DNA from: JBHELB01 sp041859045
GTDB taxonomy: Bacteria > Hydrogenedentota > Hydrogenedentia > Hydrogenedentales > SLHB01
Length of the DNA: 64,000 bases
NCBI GenBank assembly: GCA_041859045.1
Contig: JBHELB010000034.1
Span: 20,306-84,305 of the forward strand
Reading direction: 5' to 3'
Position numbers and translations under genes: made by a program. Positions 27,897-37,201 of this stretch are shown piece by piece. The first letter of the stretch is position 1. The number at the start of each line of letters is the position of its first letter. A model generated the notes under the pieces. It was not told the DNA's origin. It worked only from the letters and a program-made list of their open reading frames with translations, and searched no databases.

Positions 27897-29041
27897 GCGA
27901 AAAAGTCTTGCTGGTCGACGATGACCCCAACGTTCTCGCCGGTTACCGGCGTCATCTGAGAAAAGACTTTGATCTAGAGGTCGCCGTGAGCGGTCCGGAA
28001 GGACTGGAACTCATCCAAAAAGAAGGTCCCTTCGCCGTCATCGTGTCCGACATGCGCATGCCGGGAATGGACGGCGTCGAGTTTCTGAGCCAGGCCGCGT
28101 TTCATGCGCCCGCGACAACCCGCATCATGCTGACCGGAAACGCCGACCTCCAAACCTGCATCGACGCGGTGAACGAGGGTCATCTCTTCCGCTTCCTGAC
28201 CAAACCGTGTTTGCCCGAGGACCTAGCCAAGGCCCTGCGCGCGGGCATCGAACAACATCGCTTGGTCTGCGCCGAGCGCGAACTCCTCCAAGGGACGCTC
28301 ACGGGCTGTATTCGCACCCTGACCGACGTCCTGAGCCTGCTCAGCCCCGTGGGCTTCGGGCGCGGCTCACGCATCCGCCGTTACGTTCGTCACATTGCGG
28401 CCCAGCTCAACTGCCGCTACTTCTGGGAATACGAAATGGCCGCCGCGCTTTCGCATATTGGATGTATTGCCCTGCCGCCGGAGGTCCTCAGCCGAATCAA
28501 CTCGCGCCGCCCCTTGACCACGGAACAGCGCAGCATCCTAATGGGATACCCAAGTATCGGGTGCCAACTTCTCGCCGAGATCCCTCGTCTCGATATGGTG
28601 GCCCGGATTGTCGCGCTCCAGCTCAATCCGCCCCGAAAACGGATGACGCTCGACGACATTGCGACCCAGGACGACGCCGTGGATTTCGGCGCACTGATTC
28701 TGCGGGTGGCCCTCGATCTGGACAGTCAACTCACCCAGGGGGTGAGTTTTCTCGACGCCCTAAGGTCGCTCCACGCCAATTATGGTCCGGATCATCCCAT
28801 CGTGGAATCGCTGATGGGGTTCGAAAAGGACCAGGCCGACCGCGTCCTCATGGACACAACGGTCGAGGAATTGAGCACGGGCATGGTGGCCGTCGAGGAC
28901 ATTGTCAGCACTTCCGGGCAAATACTGGTCTCAAAAGGCCAGAAAATCACGGAACCTATCCGACTTCACCTGCGCAGCTACGCCATTTCCCACGGCGTCA
29001 AGGAGCCGATCTCCGTCGAAGTCCTGGCCGACGACGAATAA
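27893..29041 (+). CDS. Response regulator with degenerate HD-GYP-like domain
   Basis: 382 residues from the ATG at 27893, which overlaps the preceding stop (ATGA); a longer start at 27848 is less likely. Receiver domain 1-120 with Asp53 in VIVSDMRMPGMDG and LTKPC. The next 160 residues follow the RpfG/HD-GYP fold, but the HD pair reads Ser187-His188 (AALSHIGCIALPP) and the GYP and later histidine positions are replaced (MGYPSIGCQLL, ARIVALQLNPP). Metal-dependent cyclic-di-GMP hydrolysis is therefore unlikely. The last 75 residues look like the extra C-terminal beta domain of such regulators. Probably a binding partner rather than an enzyme. Confidence 0.85.
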   Translation: MSEKVLLVDDDPNVLAGYRRHLRKDFDLEVAVSGPEGLELIQKEGPFAVIVSDMRMPGMDGVEFLSQAAFHAPATTRIMLTGNADLQTCIDAVNEGHLFRFLTKPCLPEDLAKALRAGIEQHRLVCAERELLQGTLTGCIRTLTDVLSLLSPVGFGRGSRIRRYVRHIAAQLNCRYFWEYEMAAALSHIGCIALPPEVLSRINSRRPLTTEQRSILMGYPSIGCQLLAEIPRLDMVARIVALQLNPPRKRMTLDDIATQDDAVDFGALILRVALDLDSQLTQGVSFLDALRSLHANYGPDHPIVESLMGFEKDQADRVLMDTTVEELSTGMVAVEDIVSTSGQILVSKGQKITEPIRLHLRSYAISHGVKEPISVEVLADDE

Positions 29042-29200
29042 CCTCCTCTTCGGGAATGCCGCGCCGGGTTTGCGGTGTACTTTTCTTGTCGGCATTGTCT
29101 CCATTTCTTGTGGATTCAAAAACACCGCGCCGACGCGTTACACTGGACCCGGCAAGGCGGACGTTCCGAGGGGGCGACGAAAGGACGGCAGGCAAGACGT

Positions 29201-32008
29201 ATGACGTACGCGCAATCCGATGTGCCTAGCGAGAGTCTGGGGTTTGTCGAGGAGATGTACGAGCGGTATCGGAAAGACCCCGCCTCCGTCTCGCCCGACT
29301 GGCAACGCTTTTTCCGTTCCCAAGAGAATGGAAACGGCGAAACCGCCACAGCCTGTCGCCGCGAGCAGTTGGCCCGGGAAGGCGTTCCCCTCCCCGAGAC
29401 CGCGGGGACGGACCGCTGCAACATCTGCGGCCGCGAAACGTCCATGTCCGACCGGCAGTACCGCGTGGACCAACTTATCCGCGCCTACCGCACTCGCGGC
29501 CACCGCATCGCGCGCCTCGACCCGCTGGGTCTGCCGCGTCCCATGCAGCCCGAACTCGACCCCGGATACCACGGACTGACGGAAAGCGACATGGCGCGCA
29601 CATTCAGCGCGGGCACCTTGGCGCGCGACGGCGAGTTGCTGACGTTGCGTCAGATCCTGGCGCGGTTGCGCAGCACCTACTGCCGGTCGATCGGCGCCGA
29701 ATTCATGCATATCGACAGCCTGCACGTGCGCGAGTGGCTGCAAAAACGGATGGAACGCACCCGCAACCGCGTTCGTTTGGATCGTCAAGAACAGCTGCGC
29801 ATTCTCACGCGGCTCACCGACGCCGTACTCTTCGAGGATTTTGTCCAGCGCAAGTTCACCGGCTCGAAGCGCTTCTCTCTCGAAGGCGGAGAGAGCCTGA
29901 TTCCCTTGCTTGACCTGACCATCGAACGCGCGGGCGAGGACGGCATCAAGGAAATCGTCGTTGGCATGGCCCATCGCGGTCGCCTGAACGTACTCGCGAA
30001 TATCATGGGCAAGAGTCCGCGCTTCATTTTCCGCGAGTTTGAAGACGCGGATCACGCGAAGAACCGCGGACGCGGCGACGTGAAATACCACCAGGGCTAC
30101 CAGAACGATTGGCACACCGCCAGCGGCCATTCCGTACACTTGGCGCTGTGCTTCAACCCCAGCCACCTCGAGTTTGTGAATCCGGTGGCGTTGGGCCGCA
30201 CCCGCGCAAAACAGGATCGCCTGAACGACCGTGACCGCGAGCGCTATATGGTCGTGCTGATTCACGGCGACGCCGCATTCGCGGGCGAAGGCATCGTGCA
30301 GGAAACGCTGAACCTGAGCCAACTCGAAGGCTACGCCGTCGGCGGCACGCTGCACGTCGTCGTCAACAACCAAATCGGTTTTACGACCACGCCGGAAGAG
30401 GGCCGTTCGAGCACCTATGCGACCGACATCGCCAAGATGCTCCAGATTCCGATCTTCCACGTGAACGGCGAGAACCCGGACGCTGTCGCGCAGGCGGTGC
30501 GACTGGCGATGGACTTCCGGCGCACGTTCAAACGAGACGTTGTCATTGACATGTATTGCTACCGGCGGCGCGGGCATAACGAGGGCGACGAGCCCGCGTT
30601 CACGCAACCCGTGATGTACCGCGAGATCGAAAAACGCGCCTCCGTGCGCGATGGATATCTTGACCACTTGCTCGAGCTCGGCGAGATTACCCGCGTCGAA
30701 GCGGACGAGATTGCCACCCGCCGCAAGGAAGCGTTGGAGGAAGAGCTTCAGCGCGTCGGCGATGAGGACAGTACCGTGCGCCCAAGTATTCTCGGGCGCG
30801 TGTGGAAACAGTACGCGGGCGGCCCGGATAAGGACATCGAAGAGGCGGATACCGGCGTTAAGCGCGAACGATTGTCGCTGTTGCTCGAACGTCTGACGGA
30901 ACTGCCGCCGTCGTTCCACCCGCACCCGAAGATCGAGCGCTTACTCGAGCAACGGCGCGAGATGGCGCGCGGTGAACGGCCGCTTGACTGGGCTGCGGGC
31001 GAGGTGCTTGCCTTTGCGACGCTTGCGGTCGAGGGCGCGCGCGTACGCCTGAGCGGACAGGATTGCGGCCGGGGCACGTTTAGCCATCGCCACGCCATTC
31101 TGCATGACAACCTGGATGGCCACCGCCACATTCCACTACGCCACCTCGAGACCGGACAAGCGCCCGTCGAGATTTGGAACAGCCCGCTGTCGGAAACGGG
31201 CGTGCTCGGGTATGAATACGGCTACAGCATCGCCTACCCCGACGGCCTCGTGCTGTGGGAGGCGCAATTCGGCGATTTCGCCAACGTGGCCCAGGTGATC
31301 ATCGACCAATTTCTGTCCAGCGCCGAAGACAAGTGGCGCAGTCTTTCGGGGTTGGTGTTACTGCTGCCGCACGGGTTCGAGGGGATGGGCCCCGAACACT
31401 CCAGCGCCCGTCTCGAACGGTTCCTGTCGCTGTGCGCCGAGGACAACATGCAGGTCTTGGTGCCATCGACCCCGGCGCAGATCTTCCATCTGCTGCGACG
31501 CCAAGTTGTCCGCCGTTGGCGCAAGCCTGCCATTGTGATGACGCCCAAGAGCATGCTGCGGCACCCCAAAGCGGTTTCGTCGCTCGATGATCTCGCCAAT
31601 GGCCCCTTCCAACGCGTGATCCCCGACCAAGAGGTTGCGCCCGAGGGCGTGCGTCGCATTCTACTATGCGCGGGCAAGGTCTACTGGGACCTCGTCGAGG
31701 CGCGCGAGGCGCAGAACCGGCAAGACGTGGCGATTGTCCGCCTCGAACAACTTTACCCCCTGCGCGAAGAACTGATCGAAGCCGCACTGGCGCAATACCC
31801 CGCCAGTGCCCCGGTGTACTGGATTCAAGAAGAGCCGCAGAACATGGGGGCGTGGCACTCCTTGCTGATTCACTTCGGCCGCGAGCTGTTCGGCCGCCCG
31901 TTCCAGTGCATTGCGCGCGCGCCATCGGCCAGCCCCGCGACGGGTTCCGCCAGTGCGCACAAGGCCGAGCAGCGCGAGATTCTTGACGCCGCGTTTGCCG
32001 TGGAATGA
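29201..32008 (+). CDS. sucA: 2-oxoglutarate dehydrogenase E1
   Basis: 935 residues from the ATG at 29201 (a longer frame from 29075 adds 42 unlike residues). Decarboxylates 2-oxoglutarate with thiamine diphosphate. The N-terminal E2-binding segment SLGFVEEMYERYRKDPASVSPDW is typical of OdhA/SucA. The TPP region HGDAAFAGEGIVQETLNL continues to VVVNNQIGFTT, and the histidines of GMAHRGRLNVL are in place. An inserted Cys-containing stretch at about residues 48-72 (ETATACRREQ, DRCNICGRE) is unusual for the family. First gene of the TCA operon; a 159-base gap precedes it. Confidence 0.96.
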   Translation: MTYAQSDVPSESLGFVEEMYERYRKDPASVSPDWQRFFRSQENGNGETATACRREQLAREGVPLPETAGTDRCNICGRETSMSDRQYRVDQLIRAYRTRGHRIARLDPLGLPRPMQPELDPGYHGLTESDMARTFSAGTLARDGELLTLRQILARLRSTYCRSIGAEFMHIDSLHVREWLQKRMERTRNRVRLDRQEQLRILTRLTDAVLFEDFVQRKFTGSKRFSLEGGESLIPLLDLTIERAGEDGIKEIVVGMAHRGRLNVLANIMGKSPRFIFREFEDADHAKNRGRGDVKYHQGYQNDWHTASGHSVHLALCFNPSHLEFVNPVALGRTRAKQDRLNDRDRERYMVVLIHGDAAFAGEGIVQETLNLSQLEGYAVGGTLHVVVNNQIGFTTTPEEGRSSTYATDIAKMLQIPIFHVNGENPDAVAQAVRLAMDFRRTFKRDVVIDMYCYRRRGHNEGDEPAFTQPVMYREIEKRASVRDGYLDHLLELGEITRVEADEIATRRKEALEEELQRVGDEDSTVRPSILGRVWKQYAGGPDKDIEEADTGVKRERLSLLLERLTELPPSFHPHPKIERLLEQRREMARGERPLDWAAGEVLAFATLAVEGARVRLSGQDCGRGTFSHRHAILHDNLDGHRHIPLRHLETGQAPVEIWNSPLSETGVLGYEYGYSIAYPDGLVLWEAQFGDFANVAQVIIDQFLSSAEDKWRSLSGLVLLLPHGFEGMGPEHSSARLERFLSLCAEDNMQVLVPSTPAQIFHLLRRQVVRRWRKPAIVMTPKSMLRHPKAVSSLDDLANGPFQRVIPDQEVAPEGVRRILLCAGKVYWDLVEAREAQNRQDVAIVRLEQLYPLREELIEAALAQYPASAPVYWIQEEPQNMGAWHSLLIHFGRELFGRPFQCIARAPSASPATGSASAHKAEQREILDAAFAVE

Positions 32009-32041
32009 CGAGTCTTTCCCGCGAGAAGGAGAACGATACGC

Positions 32042-33367
32042 ATGGCGATTGAGGTACGAGTTCCGGAGGTGGGCGAGTCCATCCGCGAAGTGCAGATCGG
32101 ACGCTGGCTGATCCCCGAAGGTGGCGCCGTCGGCAAGGATGTGGCCGTCGCCGAGATCGAGTCGGACAAGGCCACCGTCGAGGTGATCGCCCCCGAAGCC
32201 GGGGCACTGGTGAAATACCTCAAGCAGGTGGGCGAGACCGCGCAGGTGGGCGAGGCGATCGCGTTGATCGAACCCGGTGCAATCGGAACAGCTCCCGCGC
32301 CCACCCCCGCTCCGAAGAAGAAGACCGCGCCCGTTCCTCCTCCCGCATCGCCGACACCGCCCGCGCCGGTGGCGGAGGAAAAGCCTGTCGCGCCTGCTGT
32401 GGAAGTGGACGTCGCGTCTCCCCCGCCTGAACCGCAGCCCGTGGGCAAGGCGGGGCAACGGGTGATGCCGGCTGCCCGGCGCATTCTGGCGGAATACGGC
32501 GTGAACCCCGCCGAGGTCACCGCGACCGGTCCCGGCGGTCGCATCGTGAAGGAAGACGCACAGCGCGCCGTGGAAGGACGCACCCCTGTCGCGCGCGAGC
32601 CCGAACCGGCGGCGCGTCCCGCGGCCCCCGCACCCGCATCGGCCGCGCACGTCAGCGGCGGTGAAGGCCGAGAAGAAGAGACCGTGCCGATGACGCCGAT
32701 GCGCCGGCGTATTGCAGAGCGTCTCGTGCAGGCGCAGCAGACGGCGGCCCTGCTGACCACCTTCAACGAGGTCGACATGGGCGAAGTAATGGCCCTGCGC
32801 GAGCAGTACAAGCAGGCGTTTCAGGAACAGCACGGCGTGAAGCTCGGCTTCATGTCCTTTTTCGTGAAGGCCTGCGTGTCCGCGCTCAAAACCGTGCCCA
32901 CCGTGAATGCCCAAGTGCGCGGCAACGACATCGTCTACTTCAAGTACTGCGACATCGGTATCGCGGTCGGCGGCGGCAAGGGACTTGTCGTGCCGATCTT
33001 GCGCAGCGCCGAGCGCATGTCTTTCGCCCAGATCGAACAAGCCGTCGCCGACTTCGGCGCACGCGCCAAGGACAGCAAAATCGCCCTTGAGGAAATGCAG
33101 GGCGGCACGTTCACCATTAGCAACGGCGGCATTTACGGTTCGATGCTTTCGACCCCGATCGTGAATCCCCCGCAGAGCGGCATCCTGGGCATGCACGCGA
33201 TTCAGGACCGGCCCGTCGCCCGCGCAGGCCAGGTGGTGATTCGCCCGATGATGTACCTCGCGCTAACCTACGACCACCGGCTCGTCAATGGCCGCGAAGC
33301 GGTGACGTTTCTCAAACATATCAAAGACAGCCTCGAGGCGCCCGCGCGCCTGATGCTGGACCTATAG
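32042..33367 (+). CDS. sucB: Dihydrolipoamide succinyltransferase (2-oxoglutarate dehydrogenase E2)
   Basis: 441 residues. One lipoyl domain with the modified lysine in EIESDKATVEV (about residue 43), a Pro/Ala-rich linker (about 80-135), a subunit-binding domain (PAARRILAEYGVNPAEVTATGPGGRIVKEDAQ) and a second linker. The catalytic domain ends with YDHRLVNGREAV, carrying the active His and Asp. GAAGGAG precedes the ATG. It lies between E1 and E3. Confidence 0.96.
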   Translation: MAIEVRVPEVGESIREVQIGRWLIPEGGAVGKDVAVAEIESDKATVEVIAPEAGALVKYLKQVGETAQVGEAIALIEPGAIGTAPAPTPAPKKKTAPVPPPASPTPPAPVAEEKPVAPAVEVDVASPPPEPQPVGKAGQRVMPAARRILAEYGVNPAEVTATGPGGRIVKEDAQRAVEGRTPVAREPEPAARPAAPAPASAAHVSGGEGREEETVPMTPMRRRIAERLVQAQQTAALLTTFNEVDMGEVMALREQYKQAFQEQHGVKLGFMSFFVKACVSALKTVPTVNAQVRGNDIVYFKYCDIGIAVGGGKGLVVPILRSAERMSFAQIEQAVADFGARAKDSKIALEEMQGGTFTISNGGIYGSMLSTPIVNPPQSGILGMHAIQDRPVARAGQVVIRPMMYLALTYDHRLVNGREAVTFLKHIKDSLEAPARLMLDL

Positions 33368-33384
33368 CAGAAGGAGACCTCGGC

Positions 33385-34767
33385 ATGAATGCGCACGACC
33401 TCGTCGTGATTGGCGGCGGACCTGGCGGCTACGTGGCGGCGATTCGGGCGGCCCAACTCGGATTGAACGTGGCCTGCGTCGAGAACGAGGCGGAACTCGG
33501 CGGCACGTGTCTGCGCGTGGGCTGCATTCCGAGCAAGGCGTTGCTGGAGTCGAGTCAGCGCTATTGGGACGCCCGCAACGCGCTGGCGGTGCACGGCGTT
33601 GTCGTCGAAAACGTTGGGCTCGATATGGGCGCCATGATGCACCGCAAAGACGCGGTCGTGACGTCGTTGGCGGCGGGCATCGACACGTTGTTCAAGAAGC
33701 ATCGCATCACGCGTTACATGGGCTACGGCCGGTTGGCGGGGCCGGGCCGCGTGAATGTCGACGGCCGCGACACGGCGGAGTTGTCCGCGCGCTACATCAT
33801 TTTGGCGACGGGCAGCAAGACCGCGCCGTTGCCGGGCGTGCAACTGGATGGCGATCGCATTGGCACGAGCACCGAGGCGTTGCGTTACCCAGAGCCGCCG
33901 GGACACCTTGTCGTGATTGGCGCTGGGTACATTGGCCTTGAGTTGGGTTCGGTGTGGCGGCGTTTGGGCTCGAAAGTCACGGTCGTGGAGTATGCCGACC
34001 GCATTCTTCCCGGCCTTGATTCCGACATCGCGCGCGATGCGCACAAGCTTTTCACACGGCAGGGGCTCGAGTTTCGCCTCGATTGCCGCGTGCTCGGCGC
34101 GCGGACTGAAAACGGCTCCTGTGTAGTGGAGATCGAACATTCCGCGCCGATTCACGCCGACCGCGTGCTGCTGGCGGCGGGCCGTGTGCCGAATACAGAC
34201 GGACTCGGCCTCGATACGGTGCACGTCGTGACCGATCCGCGCGGCCGCGTCGTGGTCGATGAGCACTTCGCGACGTCCGAGGAGGGCATCTACGCGATCG
34301 GCGATGTGATCCGCGGGCCGATGCTTGCGCACAAGGCGGAAGAAGAAGGCGTCGCGTGCGCGGAGTTCATCGTGACAGGATACGGCCATGTGAACTACGA
34401 CGCGATCCCCGGTGTGGTCTACACGCATCCCGAGATCGCGACTGTCGGCAAGTCGGAGGACGAGTTGAAGTCCAGCGAAACCGCGTACCGTAAAGGCGTG
34501 TTTCATTTTCGCGGCAACGGCCGTGCGCGGTCGATCGAGGACACCGAGGGCCGCGTGAAAATACTGGCCGACGCAAAGACGGATCGACTGCTCGGCGTTC
34601 ATATCATCGGTCCGCACGCAGGCGATCTTATCGCCGAGGCGGCGGTCGCGATTGAGTTTGGCGCGACCAGTGAAGACCTTGCGCGGGCCAGCCACTCGCA
34701 CCCCACATTGGCCGAAGCCCTCAAGGAAGCGGCGCTGTCGGTGGATGGCCGCGCGTTGCATGCGTGA
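33385..34767 (+). CDS. lpdA: Dihydrolipoamide dehydrogenase (E3)
   Basis: 460 residues. FAD-binding GGGPGGYVAAIRAAQLG at the N-terminus, redox disulfide C42-C47 in GGTCLRVGCIPSK, NAD-binding GAGYIGLELGSVWRRLG, and a C-terminal dimerisation domain with the His-Glu pair in SHPTLAEALKE. Reoxidises dihydrolipoamide of the 2-oxoglutarate complex, and may also serve AceE at 10461. AAGGAG lies upstream of the ATG, and the 3' end overlaps the next gene by eight bases. Confidence 0.97.
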   Translation: MNAHDLVVIGGGPGGYVAAIRAAQLGLNVACVENEAELGGTCLRVGCIPSKALLESSQRYWDARNALAVHGVVVENVGLDMGAMMHRKDAVVTSLAAGIDTLFKKHRITRYMGYGRLAGPGRVNVDGRDTAELSARYIILATGSKTAPLPGVQLDGDRIGTSTEALRYPEPPGHLVVIGAGYIGLELGSVWRRLGSKVTVVEYADRILPGLDSDIARDAHKLFTRQGLEFRLDCRVLGARTENGSCVVEIEHSAPIHADRVLLAAGRVPNTDGLGLDTVHVVTDPRGRVVVDEHFATSEEGIYAIGDVIRGPMLAHKAEEEGVACAEFIVTGYGHVNYDAIPGVVYTHPEIATVGKSEDELKSSETAYRKGVFHFRGNGRARSIEDTEGRVKILADAKTDRLLGVHIIGPHAGDLIAEAAVAIEFGATSEDLARASHSHPTLAEALKEAALSVDGRALHA

Positions 34768-35689
34768 GCACGCGGCGGAACGTCTGCGCGCCCGAATGAC
34801 GCTGCCCGCAATCGCCGCGCCGATGTTTCTGGTGTCCGGCGTGGACCTCGTCACGACAGCATGTGCGGCGGGCGTCGTCGGCGCGTTTCCGTCGTTGAAT
34901 GCGCGTACCGTGGAGGACTTCGACGCCATGCTGTGCGCGATCGAATCGCGCCTCGCACTGCACGCTGCCCCTGCGCCGTACGCCGTGAACCTCACACCCC
35001 ACCGCACGAACCCGCGTTACGAGCCTGACCTCGAATGCTGCGCGGCGCACCGCGTGCCACTCGTTATCTCCAGCCTGGGCAAGCCCACGCACATCGTGGA
35101 GGTCGTTCATGCTTACGGCGGACTCGTCTTTTCCGACGTCACCACGCTCGAGCATGCGCGCAAGGCCGCGGACTGCGGCGTGGACGGCTTGGTGCTTGTT
35201 TGTTCAGGCGCGGGGGGACACGCGGGCACGCTGACGCCATTCGCTTTCGCCCCGGCGGTGCGCGCGTTTTTCGACGGCGTGGTGGCCTTGGCGGGCGGAG
35301 TGTGCGATGGGTATGGCATTCGCGCGTGCGAGGAACTTGGCGCGGACTTTGCCTATATGGGAACGCGCTTCGTTGCAACCGAGGAGAGTTTGGCGCCGCC
35401 CGAGTATAAGCAGATGCTGGTCGATAGCACCGCCGCGGACATCGTGTACACGCCGGTGGTCAGCGGTATCTGGGCGAATTTCCTGCGCGCGAGTTTGGAG
35501 CGCTGCGGATACCGCATCGCCGACGGCGCGATTCCGCCGGTGGATGTGACACAAGAGGCAAAAGCCTGGCGCGACGTTTGGAGTGCCGGGCACGGCGTTG
35601 AACTCATTCGCGATATTCCATCTGTCGAGAGTCTGGTGGCCCGATTGCGCGCCGAGTACGACGCCGCGCGGCAAGGAGAGCACGTATGA
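34760..35689 (+). CDS. Nitronate monooxygenase-like flavoprotein
   Basis: 309 residues from the ATG at 34760, overlapping lpdA by eight bases; a second possible start is at 34796. A TIM-barrel FMN protein of the 2-nitropropane dioxygenase family: LPAIAAPMFLVSGVDLV at the N-terminus, VCSGAGGHAGTLTPFA for phosphate and FMN, and ALAGGVCDGYGIRACEELGADFAYMGTRFVAT. Known members oxidise toxic propionate-3-nitronate, an inhibitor of succinate dehydrogenase. Position between lpdA and idh with overlaps on both sides suggests a tie to TCA metabolism; that is inference. Confidence 0.88.
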   Translation: MREHAAERLRARMTLPAIAAPMFLVSGVDLVTTACAAGVVGAFPSLNARTVEDFDAMLCAIESRLALHAAPAPYAVNLTPHRTNPRYEPDLECCAAHRVPLVISSLGKPTHIVEVVHAYGGLVFSDVTTLEHARKAADCGVDGLVLVCSGAGGHAGTLTPFAFAPAVRAFFDGVVALAGGVCDGYGIRACEELGADFAYMGTRFVATEESLAPPEYKQMLVDSTAADIVYTPVVSGIWANFLRASLERCGYRIADGAIPPVDVTQEAKAWRDVWSAGHGVELIRDIPSVESLVARLRAEYDAARQGEHV

Positions 35690-36696
35690 AGCGCACCGTC
35701 TGTCTGATTCCCGGCGATGGTATCGGTCCGGAAGTGGCCGAGGCGACGGTGCAGGTGCTCGAAGCGGCAGGCGCGGGGATCGAGTGGGTGATCTTGCCCG
35801 CGGGGGCAAAGGCGGCGGAGGAGTGCGGCGAAGTATTGCCCGCTGCGACGGTCGAAGCCATCCGGGCGCACGGCGTGGCGCTCAAAGGCCCGGTCACAAC
35901 CCCTATCGGCAAAGGCTTCAAGAGCGTCAACGTGCAACTTCGTAAGACGCTGAATCTCTACGCCGCGGTCCGTCCCGTGCGGAGTATGCCGGGAATCAAG
36001 ACCCGGTATGAGAACGTTGAACTGGTTGTAGTTCGCGAGAACACGGAAGGGTTGTACTCCGGGATCGAGAACGAGATTGCTCCAGGCGTCGTGACAAGCC
36101 TGAAGGTGGCTACGAAAATCGCCTGCGATCGCATAGCCCGGTATGCGTTCAATTACGCGCGGGAAAGAGGCCGCAGAAAAGTTACGGTGTTTCACAAGGC
36201 CAACATCATGAAGATGAGCGATGGCCTGTTCCTTGAATGCGCGCGGGCCGTGCATGCCGAGTGCGGACAAGGCATCGAATACAGCGAGATGATTATCGAC
36301 AACGGCTGTATGCAGTTGGTGAGAGACCCAAGCCAGTTCGATGTGCTGCTGCTCGAGAATTTGTATGGCGATGTGATCAGCGATCTCTGCGCGGGGCTGG
36401 TCGGCGGGCTTGGCGTGGTGCCCGGTTCGAACATCGGCGACAGTTGCGCGGTGTTCGAGGCGGTCCACGGCAGCGCGCCGGATATCGCCGGGCAGAACAA
36501 GGCGAATCCACTGGCGCTGATGATGAGCGCGGTGATGATGCTGAACCATGTGGGCGAACGCGCGGTGGCAGGCCGGATTCGGGACGCCTATAACGCCGTG
36601 CTCGAAGAGGGTCGGCGCGATGAATTGACTGCGGATATTGGCGGAACCGCCGGTACACGCGAGTTCGCGCAGGCGGTCATTAAGCGCTTGGCGTAA
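35686..36696 (+). CDS. NAD-type isocitrate dehydrogenase
   Basis: 336 residues. Belongs to the isocitrate/isopropylmalate dehydrogenase family with IPGDGIGPEV, the substrate loop KSVNVQLRKTLNLYAAVRP, VVRENTEGLYSGIE, catalytic Lys in FHKANIMKMSDGLF and GSAPDIAGQNKANP. The loop and length are like mitochondrial IDH3 and short bacterial NAD-dependent enzymes rather than the 415-residue NADP enzyme. Homoisocitrate or isopropylmalate dehydrogenase is the alternative, but the 2-oxoglutarate dehydrogenase genes upstream favour isocitrate. The ATG overlaps the previous stop (ATGA). Confidence 0.88.
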   Translation: MKRTVCLIPGDGIGPEVAEATVQVLEAAGAGIEWVILPAGAKAAEECGEVLPAATVEAIRAHGVALKGPVTTPIGKGFKSVNVQLRKTLNLYAAVRPVRSMPGIKTRYENVELVVVRENTEGLYSGIENEIAPGVVTSLKVATKIACDRIARYAFNYARERGRRKVTVFHKANIMKMSDGLFLECARAVHAECGQGIEYSEMIIDNGCMQLVRDPSQFDVLLLENLYGDVISDLCAGLVGGLGVVPGSNIGDSCAVFEAVHGSAPDIAGQNKANPLALMMSAVMMLNHVGERAVAGRIRDAYNAVLEEGRRDELTADIGGTAGTREFAQAVIKRLA

Positions 36697-36720
36697 TTTG
36701 CGCCAGCAGGAGGAAAGAAC

Positions 36721-37197
36721 ATGACGGGCCAGGAGAAGACCGACAGTTCCTGCGGATGTTCGATGACAACCGAGGCGGTGTGTGGCTTTGTCCTGCGGCT
36801 TGCCATCGGTCTGCTCTTCTTCTTCGCGGGTTTGAACAAATTCCTGGGTGAAGGCGGCGCGGCAGCCGCATCCGCGGGGATTGCAGGCATGTTCAAGGAC
36901 ACCTACCTGCCCGCGTTCCTGCTGGTGCCTTACACCTACACACTCCCTTACCTTGAACTCCTGCTCGGCGCGGCGCTGATAGTAGGCCTTTTCACGCGGG
37001 TATCGCTCGCGCTTTCTTCATTGCTGCTCTTGTCGCTGGCCTTTGGCATGATGGTCGCGGGCAAGCACGAGGTTGTCGCGCAAAACATCAACTACACCTT
37101 CATCGCGACGGTAGCGCTCTGGTTCAACACGAAGGGCGGTCGTTTTGGGATTGACCATTTTCTCGTTTGCCGCAGTAAGCGCTGCGATCGGAACTGA
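36721..37197 (+). CDS. DoxX-family membrane protein
   Basis: 158 residues with four predicted membrane helices (about 20-40, 68-85, 87-112, 118-135). The pattern FVLRLAIGLLFFFAGLNKFLG and PYLELLLGAALIVGLFTR is typical of DoxX. Members occur with respiratory or redox systems; function is not settled. The N-terminus holds a CGC motif (residues 11-13), and the C-terminus two more cysteines. GGAGGAAAG precedes the ATG. Last gene of the TCA operon, meeting the radical SAM gene tail to tail with a four-base gap. Confidence 0.85.
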   Translation: MTGQEKTDSSCGCSMTTEAVCGFVLRLAIGLLFFFAGLNKFLGEGGAAAASAGIAGMFKDTYLPAFLLVPYTYTLPYLELLLGAALIVGLFTRVSLALSSLLLLSLAFGMMVAGKHEVVAQNINYTFIATVALWFNTKGGRFGIDHFLVCRSKRCDRN

Positions 37198-37201
37198 TGC
37201 C

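Noticed and set aside
27893..29041. Active HD-GYP cyclic-di-GMP phosphodiesterase
   Set aside because: The HD pair and the GYP motif are both replaced, so the active label would be misleading.
34652..34759. An upstream start extending the nitronate-monooxygenase-like protein by 36 residues
   Set aside because: The extension lies fully inside lpdA, is Arg-rich and unlike the family start.
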